NCBI RefSeq assembly: GCF_963678635.1 | Contig: NC_087066.1 | Coordinates: forward strand, 38,759,755-38,823,754 | Direction of reading: 5' to 3' | Length of the DNA: 64,000 bases | Origin: Symsagittifera roscoffensis | Taxonomy: Eukaryota; Xenacoelomorpha; Acoela; Convolutidae | Position numbers and translations under genes: made by a program | Shown here: piece after piece, positions 1 to 9,373 of the stretch | Numbering within the stretch: the stretch's first letter is position 1 | Layout of the letters: each line of letters opens with the position of its first letter | Notes under the pieces: generated by a model | The model's database searches: none | Seen by the model: the letters and a program-made list of their open reading frames with translations, nothing else | Told to the model about the DNA's origin: nothing

Positions 1-1
1 G

Positions 2-382
2 ATAACAATCACCGCAGACATGAGTTTTAGGACAGCGTTAGCGGCAGATTTTAAGAGAGAATACAAAAACGTGGAATTCCTTTGGAAGCAAAGACCAGGG
101 ATAGGGGGCGTAGCAGCCTTACCTCCGGCGGTGTCGCAGATACCGGGGAAGTACTTATGCTTCTTGGTAACGAGGGCGACGGAGAAGCAGCACGTGGACC
201 CAGAAAACCTAGTCTTGTCTTTGACGAGGCTGAGGGACTTCCTTGTAGAAATGGACGTGAAGGAGCTCTCGCTTCCAGTGTACGATCCAAACAGAGGAAG
301 ACTGCATCCTCGGGAATTGTACGCGCTTGTACACGTGATATTCTCTGATACGAACATACAAGTATATCTACACAAGAAATAG
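2..382 (+). CDS. Macro-domain-like protein, C-terminal part (5' end beyond window)
   Basis: The frame is open from base 2, and the residues before the first Met (position 20) fit the fold, so the protein probably starts upstream. The pattern resembles TARG1/OARD1-type macro domains, which bind ADP-ribose and can remove it from proteins: an 'ADMSFRTALAADFKREY' segment in the place of the ligand-binding loop, 'KYLCFLVTR', 'PENLVLSLTRLRDF', 'ELSLPVYDPNRGRL', and a final 'VIFSDTNIQVYLH' strand. The usual Gly-rich Pro-x-Ile-Gly-x-Gly-x-Asp loop is replaced by PVYDPNRG, so the TARG1-type catalytic Asp is probably lost; binding without hydrolysis is possible. It ends at TAG, 394 bp before ORF1. It may be the tail of a larger polyprotein. 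Confidence 0.55.
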   Translation: MTITADMSFRTALAADFKREYKNVEFLWKQRPGIGGVAALPPAVSQIPGKYLCFLVTRATEKQHVDPENLVLSLTRLRDFLVEMDVKELSLPVYDPNRGRLHPRELYALVHVIFSDTNIQVYLHKK

Positions 383-776
383 TACTTAAGTATAGGCTGA
401 GTGATGTGCGAAAGAGTGTTAGGTCAAAGACTAAGTTGCATGTGATATGTGTGTTATGTTATGTTATGTGTTAGGTTATTAAGATCATGGGTAAGTAGGG
501 GTTAGTGACCATGAACAACTAAATGACGATCTTGGAAATAGATCCAAAGTTTGGACTGTCCAATCTTAGGTCGAATTCCAAAATTTTAGAAACCAATTGA
601 TTTTAATAGGATAAATATCTTTTTATCTGAACTGTTTTAAACAAATTTTAACGATATATGTTATGGTGAAACTGACAAGTGTGACATTCGTGATTTCTTT
701 TCTAGATCCTGATTGATCATTTAAATTACTCACTTGAGTCAAAGAATCGAATCAAATCAAACTTGAAAAGAATAGA
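383..776 (+). other. Leader between macro ORF and ORF1
   Basis: Non-coding 394 bp. It holds a TATGT/TATGTTATG-rich stretch (about 440-475), several upstream AUGs, and a splice donor/acceptor pair described separately. No ATG occurs between the acceptor (705) and the ORF1 start (777). Confidence 0.5.
491..705 (+). promoter_or_regulatory. Candidate 215-nt intron upstream of ORF1
   Basis: Seen: a near-perfect donor (G|GTAAGT at 490-496) and a pyrimidine-rich acceptor (TTTCTTTTCTAG ending at 705). Removing 491-705 deletes several upstream ATGs. The next ATG is that of ORF1 at 777 in strong context (A at -3, G at +4). Inference: ORF1-3 could be expressed from a spliced subgenomic RNA, as env is in retroviruses. 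The acceptor could instead serve a donor further left, outside the window. Confidence 0.5.
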
Positions 777-3700
777 ATGGACAACTTCAACCTGGATGAA
801 TTGGTGGACCTGGCAGAGGCATATGTAGGACCGATGGTAGATGCGATCTATCGTCGGCTGATCGAACGAGACCTCGCTCTGGAGGACCCAGAGGTGATCA
901 TGTTGCTGACCGCCCTGATCAACATCTTGGGGCACGACAACCGTGGGGACCGCCCCACGGAAGTCCTGTTGATGGCAGCATATGGAGAAAGAGGAGTACT
1001 AGACCGCCCGAACATGAGAGTGATGAGGTGGAGAAACGGGACTCTCTCAGGGAGTGACTTGGCGAATGAGCCTGGATTGGGAAGTTCTAGGACTTACCAA
1101 CCAGGTGAGATGTCAATGCCCTCTAAGCCTAAACCTGGGTTGACGAGAATGCTTCGGGAGATGAACAGCGAGGCGACCTCGTCTGGTTCACAACTGAGAG
1201 CAGCTGTGCCACCAAAAAGGGCGAAAGTAACACAGAAGGTTCAGACGAACCAAACCATACAAGATCTGGACGAGATGAACGATCAGCTGAGAAGTACGAA
1301 GAAGGAGCTGGACGAGATGGCCAGAAGCATGCTCCAGATGGAGGAAGATCGGGACATGTGGAGAAAGTTGTTTGAAGACTGCAACAAAAAGCAGGGTCAA
1401 GAGATCGAACGCTTAAGGCAGGAATACAAAGAGCGATCGGAGCAGGTGGCGTTGACAACGGCCGTGGAGAAAGTGATACCTGCAAGGGATATTCCTCGTG
1501 GGCAGTCCCCGATGGAGCTCTTGACGCCTCGAGAAATGAGTCAAACAACGGAGACACGACCTCCAGCAGAGACAAATCGAGTAATGATCCCGGATCCTAG
1601 TGACACCTTGGGTGACCCCGTCGTAGAACAGACAGTGAGGAAACTGATAGAGACAGCTGGACGACTGGTCGCTAACAAGAATGCGCCAGGTTCCGGGGTG
1701 ACTGCACCCTATGGAACGATTGACGATACGGGCAGAGTACAACTCTCCCAGACCGTGATCAGACAAGGGATAAGTAACGTGACACCACTCATGGGGAGCT
1801 CGAGAAGTCCAGAGAGGAAAGTACAAAAGATGCCAGCGAAGAAAGTGTCTCGTGTAATAGACGTGCAGAAGAATAATCAATTGAAGTATAATTTCACGGG
1901 AGTTCCAGAGACAGATCCGAGGGCCTGCTTCAATCGAGCTACCTGGAGCCCGGCTGTGAACCTGCAGCAACCACCACTTGGGACATCTCACCTGATATTG
2001 GAAGACAGTTTAGTCAGAGTGCTGTCGAATTTGAGGACCTCGTGGGTCACCACGGTGATGGCCTTTGGAGGTGCGACGATAGCCCAATTATATCGGATGG
2101 TGGAACTGATGAATCCAGGGAAGATTCCCAATGTGATGATCTTAGTTGGGACGAATGACATCTCCAGAGGATCAGACGAGCAGGAAGCACTGTGGGAGTC
2201 AATGATGGTGTGTTTGTTCACTACCCTCTGGCAGAGGTTCAGTTGCGCGGTACTGACCGTTTGCACTGTGCCAATGAATACGAGAAGCCTGACAGCATCA
2301 GGAAGGAGGCACAACGAGGGAGTCATGAGATGGAACAACATCTTGAGGAACCTAGCAAATCGAAATGCCGGAAGGATGATCCTCATGGACATTGAACATG
2401 AGTTGAGAGCCATGGATCAGGCCAGACTGACCACAGATGGCATCCACTTCGACAGTATCGAAGGACAAGCTTGGTTGAATCGAGTCTTCCCAGAACAGTT
2501 GGAGGAGCTGGAAGCAGAACTCTTTGACACAGGAGTGCTGAAGGAAGATGGAACGGTGAGTGATGCGGTAATTACCACCTTTGTGCCTCCTAGCCTGGAA
2601 ACACGCCTGGGTACGGTCCCAGCCGTCACGAATTACCGGCAACAAAGCTCCAGCGAACCAGGTCGAAGAACAGACGTGCAGGATCGGTTGGGAGAAGCAC
2701 CGATGAGGAGAACAATTCATCCTAGGAGAAGGATAGGACCTGTCAACCAACCAATCGAAGAAGTAGCAGGCACATCTAGGTCGGACACTAGATCGGAGAC
2801 GACGAGTACCAGTCGAGAGGAAAGACCGAGCAGAGGCTCATTGTTGTGGTCGAGGTCCATACCGTCTCCTTGGCATATATACAAAAACGAACTAATGAAG
2901 CTGGATCTCCAGAGAGGAAGCTTCATCGAAGATGCAAGGAGGATGTTGAATGTAGCGATGCTATCCATCAGCAAATTGTACTCGATAACCGGCGTAGACT
3001 GGTTGATAGCCGCTAGCATAAATTTCAGCTCCACGACGGCCTTGAGATTTGCTGATTTGGAGGGACTGCCCTCTAACAACACGATGGGACCAGTGAATGC
3101 GAGACCGTTGCAAGATGTGAGATTGAACCATGATGAGGGGAATCGTGAAGAGAGACCAGGAAGATTCCTGACGGCGAGAGCGCCGATTGGACAACACGTG
3201 AAGATATTTAGGCAGTTGACGACACCACCTGGTCATGTGAAGGAGAGAGTGTACCCAAAACTAGTGAACCAAGATGGTGATGCCCAGAGATATGGCGGAT
3301 TGACAGCGATAAAGAAAGATGAGACCATCTTCGCCGCCTACGACAGAGCAGAGATGAGGAAGGCCAAGATCATGGTAGTAGCGAATTCAGAGTTCGTGTA
3401 CACCTCCAAGACTTTGTTTTGGCCGGACGTCATAATGTTGGCCGCGGTTGACCTAGACCTATTGCAATCAGTGTCTTTGGCTATAGGGGTACAAAGGCAG
3501 ACAGAAATGAACCCAATTACGATTGTGTTTGCTGGCATCAATGACCATCTACACAGTAGAGGTTTTCTGAGCAGGCTCAGAGATCCTGCAACAGCAGAAA
3601 ACGCAGTATGGCCAGCAATAAAAGACATCCTGGAGTCGATGGGTGAAGTGGTGGATGCGACGAAGGAGGGGTCATTCAATAAAGTGGCGTTGAGAGTAGT

Positions 3701-3818
3701 ATTCGCGTTGTCTCCGGGATATGCACATCTCCCGGATGGACTGAAATTTGTGTATGCAATGGTAGCCTTACTTTCGGAAGGAAAACATGATGTGATCATA
3801 TCGCCCCGAATCGCATGA
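777..3818 (+). CDS. ORF1: SGNH/GDSL-esterase-like protein with coiled coil
   Basis: 1013 aa, intact. Residues about 160-230 form a charged coiled coil, followed by a Pro/Ser/Thr-rich linker. An SGNH-hydrolase domain spans about 400-575: block I 'LILEDSLVRVL' with Ser411, block II Gly near 431, block III 'GTND' with Asn460, block V 'DGIHFD' with Asp554 and His557. The Ser-His spacing (146) matches E. coli TesA (Ser10-His157). Block I has EDS where GDS is usual. A second SGNH-like half begins near 865 ('VVANSEF', Ser871; 'AGIND', Asn922), but no DxxH follows. The family hydrolyses esters or thioesters; the substrate here is unknown. The start at 777 has a strong Kozak context and is the first ATG after the candidate acceptor. 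The stop overlaps the ORF2 start. Family-level function is fairly sure for 400-575; the rest is unrecognised. Confidence 0.85.
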   Translation: MDNFNLDELVDLAEAYVGPMVDAIYRRLIERDLALEDPEVIMLLTALINILGHDNRGDRPTEVLLMAAYGERGVLDRPNMRVMRWRNGTLSGSDLANEPGLGSSRTYQPGEMSMPSKPKPGLTRMLREMNSEATSSGSQLRAAVPPKRAKVTQKVQTNQTIQDLDEMNDQLRSTKKELDEMARSMLQMEEDRDMWRKLFEDCNKKQGQEIERLRQEYKERSEQVALTTAVEKVIPARDIPRGQSPMELLTPREMSQTTETRPPAETNRVMIPDPSDTLGDPVVEQTVRKLIETAGRLVANKNAPGSGVTAPYGTIDDTGRVQLSQTVIRQGISNVTPLMGSSRSPERKVQKMPAKKVSRVIDVQKNNQLKYNFTGVPETDPRACFNRATWSPAVNLQQPPLGTSHLILEDSLVRVLSNLRTSWVTTVMAFGGATIAQLYRMVELMNPGKIPNVMILVGTNDISRGSDEQEALWESMMVCLFTTLWQRFSCAVLTVCTVPMNTRSLTASGRRHNEGVMRWNNILRNLANRNAGRMILMDIEHELRAMDQARLTTDGIHFDSIEGQAWLNRVFPEQLEELEAELFDTGVLKEDGTVSDAVITTFVPPSLETRLGTVPAVTNYRQQSSSEPGRRTDVQDRLGEAPMRRTIHPRRRIGPVNQPIEEVAGTSRSDTRSETTSTSREERPSRGSLLWSRSIPSPWHIYKNELMKLDLQRGSFIEDARRMLNVAMLSISKLYSITGVDWLIAASINFSSTTALRFADLEGLPSNNTMGPVNARPLQDVRLNHDEGNREERPGRFLTARAPIGQHVKIFRQLTTPPGHVKERVYPKLVNQDGDAQRYGGLTAIKKDETIFAAYDRAEMRKAKIMVVANSEFVYTSKTLFWPDVIMLAAVDLDLLQSVSLAIGVQRQTEMNPITIVFAGINDHLHSRGFLSRLRDPATAENAVWPAIKDILESMGEVVDATKEGSFNKVALRVVFALSPGYAHLPDGLKFVYAMVALLSEGKHDVIISPRIA
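3815..3818 (+). promoter_or_regulatory. ATGA stop/start overlap of ORF1 and ORF2
   Basis: The ORF2 ATG (3815-3817) overlaps the ORF1 TGA (3816-3818) by two bases. In eukaryotic viruses this arrangement goes with coupled termination-reinitiation. It fixes the ORF2 start, because the frame then stays open for 889 codons. Confidence 0.6.
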
Positions 3819-6484
3819 TAGAATTGGAGAACCTGAGGCCACTTAAGGCTGAACTGCCTGCAGTATGGTCAGATATCTCAAACGCGATGAGAGGATTCAA
3901 GGACCACGCGCTACACATGTTAGTGTTGGACGAAGTACTGGGGTTGGAACTGTCCAACTTCAGTCGGCAACTCAAACTGAAACCGGGAATAGACGACGAC
4001 CATCGAGTGATCACGGCAATGTCCAACGACTTATGGTTCCGAGCAATGGAAGTGGCGAGTGAAGACACAAGAAGAAAAAACTCACTAGAGACGAGAGCTC
4101 ATCTGGAGGCGATGGTTCTGAGAACCAAGCCGGAAGCCAACCAGTGGCTACACCTGAATCCTAGAGTAGCAGCATTGGGTGCAGATGCTTTTCAGCAAGG
4201 CCCCGTAATGATCACCAAGATACATGCCTACTTGTTGAAGGAGGTGAACCTGGCGGAAAATGCCGGAGAAAAGACCGCTGAGTTTGTAAACAGAATGTGT
4301 CAGGTTACTCTGGAAACCTTCTGGACTCAGGAAGTGAAGGGACAGGAGGGATTTGAGAGGACAGACAGCATGCTAGAAGGGTTGGGAGCCGGATGGACCG
4401 CGTCCTTCTTGGCGAAAGTTTACCCAAAAGTCTCGCACTATTTGATAAAGGAATTCCTCCAAGCAGTAGTGAGAGTATCAATAGTGGAATTGATAGCCTT
4501 GTTCGTGACATTCGGAGCGGAGAGTTTCGTGAAAGGACCGGCGATACTGCTTACGGATGGAATACAGAACCTGCGACTAGACGGACTTCTGACATTGATC
4601 GCAATAACCCACGGAAACTTGGGAGGACTAATGAAACTGGCACGTTGTCCAGAGCAGATGAAAGAGAGAGTGAGGAATCTGGATATGAAGAAATCCACGG
4701 ACTCGTGGAACAAAATAAGAGACCTGAGACACACTCTTATCCAGTATCTCTTGCAGCAAAACCGCTTTGGAACCGGAGAAGACGAGACAATTGAAAGAGA
4801 GGAAGATGTTAGACGACATGTTGGAGGCATGCCGCTATTAACGGACTTGAGCTTAGCTATGAGAACCGATCCCTTGGCGCTGATCAGAGGAGTCACGGAG
4901 TTCGTGACAGTGCTCTATGGACCAGCAGTCACGTTTGCATTCCCTGACGTTAAAGTGGAAATATATAGGAGGTCGGTGCTGCACCTGAACCTCATATCGG
5001 CAGTGGACGGTAGTACACTGAACTGGTGTGAGCAGAACACATTGCGGGAACTCATGAGTGAAGATCTGTTGTTTGCGAAGATATCAGAGCCAGAAATGAC
5101 GATCATCAATTTTGACGATCACTTCCGTGACCGCATGGGAGAAGTAGAAAGAGGACACATCAAGCTGTTTCCAAAGCTTTGGAATCTGAGACCCTATGAC
5201 AAAACGAATGGTGAAATAACCAGAGTGCCTCGTCTCACTGCAGCATACCACAAGGTGAGAGAAGAAACGAAGGACTGGGGCGATTACAAGAAGCTACCGG
5301 AGGCAATCCCTGAATTCCCTATAATAAGAAGGATGTTGCTCGGAGCAGTCTCCGTGGTACAAACTCCTAGGTTGAGAGCATTCGAAACCAATGAAAGGAG
5401 AATAGGGAATTTCGTGGGAACGATGGATCCATACTTCGTAGGGAGAAATGCCGCCGTGTTACAGTACACACGATTTGCATACACGGATCAAGCGACGAGA
5501 AGGCGAATAAGCAACGCTGCTACTCCCAAGCCTGGAAGATTTGATGAGGAATGGAAGGAATTAGGCTTAGCTCCGATGAGAATGAGAGGCAGGACAGAAT
5601 TGCCTGAAGCCTCATTAATCCTGACCAGTGTGAAAAAGGAGATGAAAGTGGGAGGAATATTGCAGACGAGAACCTTCCTAGCACCCTTCGGCTGCGAAGA
5701 AATCAAAGTGGTCCATGGAGAAGAGGAAGATAAATCGGCCGGTACATTGCTCATACCGAGATTCCAGGAAGAAGCCGACAATGACGAACAAGGACCATTG
5801 AACTCGAACAAGGATAAGTCAGAAGGAGATGACGGACAGGGTGGAAGCCGTCAAACCAAAGAACCCATGCAACAAGATCAAGCTGGTGGGGAAGACGACA
5901 GGGCATCGACAGGAGGAACATCCAGCCTGGATTTCAATATCTTCAGTGATCTCGAAAATAATGCAGACACGTTGGAAACGATTGAGCCAGCGGATGAAGG
6001 CATCTCGACACTGGAGCCTCCGTCAGCCTTTATGGAAATGAAACGGAATTTGCCGGAGAGCAGCTCTCCTGGCAATTCAAGAAATAACGACCAGAGAATC
6101 CTCATGGAATCACCTCGGAGGAGAAGAATAGAGGCCTCAGCCAGAGTACCTTTCTTGGGAACGCTGCCCGAAGAAGAATGGGAAGTACATCACCGAGACC
6201 ACGAGAGTAGGACGGGATGTAAGCTGGACAGAGTGGCGTTTATGGAAGAAGTCTGGACCGTGATTCAGAGCTATGGGACCCAGTCCATCCTCAAAACAGG
6301 TCTCAATCAACCCTTGATGAGAGAAGTACTTGACAAGCTTGATGAGTGTGAAGGGAGACTGAGTGAGTTGTTGATCGACTCAGCCACTGATGAGAGTGAA
6401 GCGAATTCTCCCATCAAGATGACACCGCAGGACGATGAAGGAGAGGTGGTGTATCTGTCAAGAACCAGGAGAGGGACGATGTGA
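3815..6484 (+). CDS. ORF2: unrecognised 889-aa element protein
   Basis: 889 aa, intact, not matched to a family I know. Residues 1-600 are mostly helical and globular in character, with many Leu, Arg and Trp. About 634-765 is an acidic, Gly/Ser/Asp/Glu-rich, probably disordered stretch ending in a basic PRRRRIEA patch near 766. The last 100 residues contain a His/Cys-bearing segment ('EVHHRDHESRTGC') and a short amphipathic helix with a KLDECEGRLSELL pattern. No RT (YxDD), RdRp (GDD), helicase Walker or protease signature was seen. By position it could be a structural or nucleic-acid-binding protein, but that is a guess. It starts inside the ORF1 stop and lies in the same frame as ORF3, separated only by TGA plus two codons. 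Confidence 0.8.
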   Translation: MIELENLRPLKAELPAVWSDISNAMRGFKDHALHMLVLDEVLGLELSNFSRQLKLKPGIDDDHRVITAMSNDLWFRAMEVASEDTRRKNSLETRAHLEAMVLRTKPEANQWLHLNPRVAALGADAFQQGPVMITKIHAYLLKEVNLAENAGEKTAEFVNRMCQVTLETFWTQEVKGQEGFERTDSMLEGLGAGWTASFLAKVYPKVSHYLIKEFLQAVVRVSIVELIALFVTFGAESFVKGPAILLTDGIQNLRLDGLLTLIAITHGNLGGLMKLARCPEQMKERVRNLDMKKSTDSWNKIRDLRHTLIQYLLQQNRFGTGEDETIEREEDVRRHVGGMPLLTDLSLAMRTDPLALIRGVTEFVTVLYGPAVTFAFPDVKVEIYRRSVLHLNLISAVDGSTLNWCEQNTLRELMSEDLLFAKISEPEMTIINFDDHFRDRMGEVERGHIKLFPKLWNLRPYDKTNGEITRVPRLTAAYHKVREETKDWGDYKKLPEAIPEFPIIRRMLLGAVSVVQTPRLRAFETNERRIGNFVGTMDPYFVGRNAAVLQYTRFAYTDQATRRRISNAATPKPGRFDEEWKELGLAPMRMRGRTELPEASLILTSVKKEMKVGGILQTRTFLAPFGCEEIKVVHGEEEDKSAGTLLIPRFQEEADNDEQGPLNSNKDKSEGDDGQGGSRQTKEPMQQDQAGGEDDRASTGGTSSLDFNIFSDLENNADTLETIEPADEGISTLEPPSAFMEMKRNLPESSSPGNSRNNDQRILMESPRRRRIEASARVPFLGTLPEEEWEVHHRDHESRTGCKLDRVAFMEEVWTVIQSYGTQSILKTGLNQPLMREVLDKLDECEGRLSELLIDSATDESEANSPIKMTPQDDEGEVVYLSRTRRGTM

Positions 6485-6493
6485 TCGAAAATG
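6482..6493 (+). promoter_or_regulatory. ORF2 stop / ORF3 start junction (TGA, 6 nt, ATG)
   Basis: ORF2 ends ATG-TGA; two codons later, in the same frame, comes the ORF3 ATG (6491) with A at -3 and G at +4. The layout suits reinitiation after a 6-nt gap. Because the frame is shared, occasional UGA readthrough would also fuse ORF2 to ORF3. Confidence 0.5.
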
Positions 6494-9373
6494 GTGATTG
6501 ATAAAATCAATGCGATGAAAATGAAGTTAGGCAGCAGAGTGATGCCGAGGAGAGTTGGAAAGACGAAGGTGGATTCAGAAATATCGATGAAGGCTGGTAA
6601 CTCAGCAAAAAGGAAGCGAGTCGAGGAGGTCATGGATTTGGGGCAAGGTGATTATCAATTGTCTGGCACAGATAGAATATTAACCGATATAGCGATGGTG
6701 CCACCCATTCTCATGGCGGGGATAAAGTCAACCGGTTATAAGTCCAAAAGGAGTGACCGCACTCTGACTGGAGCAGCTTTAGAAATGGAAATACTAAGCC
6801 AATGTGGAGAGAGCAAAATGAGGGACTTCAAGCCATCTCCCATGAATCATGGAAAGGGAAGTGTTGCAGGACAACTAACACCAGTGGAATACAACCGACT
6901 AACCGTGTCGGAAACAGTGTCGATAGATGAACCCACCGGTGGATACATGGAGATGTTGGAATACCGAAACTCGGCTAGAGGGTATGTAATGGCCCTGGAA
7001 GACGAAAAGGCCATGGAGGGTTATCTGGAAATGATGTTGCAAGGCACCACCCTCAAGCAGAAGGCGTATGGAACTTTGGCGTCGTCTGACGTAGAGGCGG
7101 AAACGATCGAGCAGTTAGTGAGCCTTCCATGGAAAGCAGTAGTATTGAGGTATTTCGAAGAAGAAATGAGGACTACGCCAAGGATACATGCTCTCGTGGC
7201 AGTACCTTACGTAAGGACAGAGTTACAACTCAGGTTCGCCTGGTGCATGATGGGACTGACTCGCGAAGAATATGACTCAGAAGAAAGGAAGAGATCAAAA
7301 GAAGAAAAAGTTTTCCTTATGACGAATCTGAGGGATCTGATAGTCCAGGAGGGAGCAGCAGTAGCGTGTGCGAAGCGGAGAGACGCTCTCTGTTTCATTC
7401 GATTCCTGATAGAGCAGATTTCAGTACCTGCATTAAACACTTGTGTTAAAATGTTGAGGGAAGGCGATGAGCGAACGAAAGCCTTGTTCTTGCTAGCACT
7501 GCTGGATATGCAGCAAAGTAAACCAATGAGGGTGAAAATGAAAGAGCCTGAGGAGTTGGAACCCATGAAAAAGATAGACGAGATCAGGAGATTCTCAAAC
7601 AAAGAGCTGAGACTCACTAAAGAATCAATGGGAGCATTGCTGAAATCCAGTGAATACTGTGGACCGGTCAAGAAGAAATCGTATGGCTACGTATCCGGGA
7701 TTATAGGGATCGCGTACAATCCTTTCCTGAGTGAAGACATACGCGATTGTTTCTTTGATTATGAGCAGGCGGTGTTACTAAGATTCTGGACGTCCAGAAT
7801 TGTAACGATTAAGAGCGTTAACAATACACAGGCCAAATTGGGACTGGTCTTGGAAGAAGAGGTGACTGCACCTTCAGTACCAAAATCCGACAAAAGAGTG
7901 GAGTTTGGGTTGGGATTCTCAGATGAATTACTGAGAACGAGCTTGATGGCAGTGTGGGAATTGATGAGGCCATCATGGTGTCCTAGTCCCAACGCTGACT
8001 CAATATTACGGGCGACACAAGACGTACAGAGGGAACTGAATGCAGACTGTAACCTGCGTGACCTCAACATCATAAATAATGTGATGATAACAGCCTCTAA
8101 GAGCAACGGAGAAGATAAAGTAGAGTTGCCTGGCTGGGGACCAGAAGACTGGGTCAAACCTGGTAGCTGTCTGGCGGAAGTCTGTGGACTGGAGGGTCAT
8201 GTTTGTGGAGGTTTGGACTGTGTGAAAACCCTGGAGAAACAACACAAGCAATTGACAGTATTGTTTGGAAATGTGGTGATGAAAGCAAGAACGGAGACGG
8301 AACTGATAGCAGATTGCCATGGAGGAACCGATGTGAATCTAGTGACTGCACTAGGATTCTACAGCATGTTTGGTTCTTTAGAGTCACTATTGAATCTAGA
8401 ACAGAAACGTCAGATGGTCACAGCCATCAGCGTAGAAGTATTCCCAGGAGTTCTGCAGACTGAACAGAAATACATAGGGAAATGGAGGGAAGCAATTGAG
8501 ACAGAAATGAACATCAGACACAGCGAAACTTATTGTAGACCATCAGGAGCACGATATTTGGTGGGTTCAACGTTGGCTCCAATGTGCAAGAGCAGATATC
8601 CTGTGCATTTCGTGGCTGTGGACGTGAAAAGTACAAGAACGATCGTGGATCAAGCCTTCTCAGTGCCGAAGTGTGTGAGATTGGCGAGAATGTCTGAAAA
8701 GTCTTACGAGTTACTATGTAAGATGTTCTCAGCAGTCCCAGAGAGAACCAAAGAAGAATTGGAGTCAATACTAGGAAAGAAGTTCATGGGATATGTGAGC
8801 GGGAACTTCAGTGACTTTGAGAAACAGAAACAGAGAGGATCAACTGTCACAGATTACAATGCAGTAGATGAGAATGATGAAATCCACCGAGTGATGATGG
8901 AAGTGGAACCATTGCTGGAAGCTTCGGGAAAACGTAATTGGAGGAGCATCATGTTGACGCATGACAAGTTTCCTTGCCACTGCTTGCTGCAGACCTGGTG
9001 GTATCCCAAGCGTAGTAATCTGATGTTGATCTGGGACTCTGGAGAGCTGCTCTCCATGGGTTTACCAGATTCATCACAGCCCGTAACGATAGTGATGGTG
9101 GGAGTTATGATGGCGATACGATGGCTGGAAGCTCATGTGAGAGAAAATAACAGACAGGAGGCACCGACAAGAGAACAGTTGCGGAAATTAGATTGTCTAA
9201 AAGATTTAGATCTTTTTGAGACAATGTGCAAAGTTCTAAACATTCCGATGGAAGTGAAGAAGATATGGGCGAGAAAACGATTGATGCCATGGTTCAGAGC
9301 CAACATGACTGCATGGTTGTACGAGTATGCGAAAAAGCATATGTCGAAGCACGGCAGGGTGTACAGTGAATAG
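6491..9373 (+). CDS. ORF3: unrecognised 960-aa element protein with Cys/His cluster
   Basis: 960 aa, intact, no family recognised. The N-terminus (1-45) is basic, with a KRKR cluster near residue 39 that could be a nuclear-localisation or RNA-binding patch. A Cys/His cluster at Cys560, Cys565, His570, Cys572, Cys577 (C-x4-C-x4-H-x-C-x4-C) could bind zinc; it is not a canonical CCHC knuckle. The C-terminal third is rich in Cys, Trp and His ('FPCHCLLQTWWYP' near 840). No polymerase or nuclease motif was found. It ends at a single TAG (9371-9373), after which the same frame stays open for 115 more codons. The start is chosen at 6491 because it is the first in-frame ATG after the ORF2 stop and has a strong context. 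Confidence 0.8.
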   Translation: MVIDKINAMKMKLGSRVMPRRVGKTKVDSEISMKAGNSAKRKRVEEVMDLGQGDYQLSGTDRILTDIAMVPPILMAGIKSTGYKSKRSDRTLTGAALEMEILSQCGESKMRDFKPSPMNHGKGSVAGQLTPVEYNRLTVSETVSIDEPTGGYMEMLEYRNSARGYVMALEDEKAMEGYLEMMLQGTTLKQKAYGTLASSDVEAETIEQLVSLPWKAVVLRYFEEEMRTTPRIHALVAVPYVRTELQLRFAWCMMGLTREEYDSEERKRSKEEKVFLMTNLRDLIVQEGAAVACAKRRDALCFIRFLIEQISVPALNTCVKMLREGDERTKALFLLALLDMQQSKPMRVKMKEPEELEPMKKIDEIRRFSNKELRLTKESMGALLKSSEYCGPVKKKSYGYVSGIIGIAYNPFLSEDIRDCFFDYEQAVLLRFWTSRIVTIKSVNNTQAKLGLVLEEEVTAPSVPKSDKRVEFGLGFSDELLRTSLMAVWELMRPSWCPSPNADSILRATQDVQRELNADCNLRDLNIINNVMITASKSNGEDKVELPGWGPEDWVKPGSCLAEVCGLEGHVCGGLDCVKTLEKQHKQLTVLFGNVVMKARTETELIADCHGGTDVNLVTALGFYSMFGSLESLLNLEQKRQMVTAISVEVFPGVLQTEQKYIGKWREAIETEMNIRHSETYCRPSGARYLVGSTLAPMCKSRYPVHFVAVDVKSTRTIVDQAFSVPKCVRLARMSEKSYELLCKMFSAVPERTKEELESILGKKFMGYVSGNFSDFEKQKQRGSTVTDYNAVDENDEIHRVMMEVEPLLEASGKRNWRSIMLTHDKFPCHCLLQTWWYPKRSNLMLIWDSGELLSMGLPDSSQPVTIVMVGVMMAIRWLEAHVRENNRQEAPTREQLRKLDCLKDLDLFETMCKVLNIPMEVKKIWARKRLMPWFRANMTAWLYEYAKKHMSKHGRVYSE

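Noticed and set aside
3815-9373. Possible RdRp or reverse transcriptase in ORF2 or ORF3
   Set aside because: I looked for GDD, YxDD and flanking motifs and found none in plausible context, so no polymerase is claimed.
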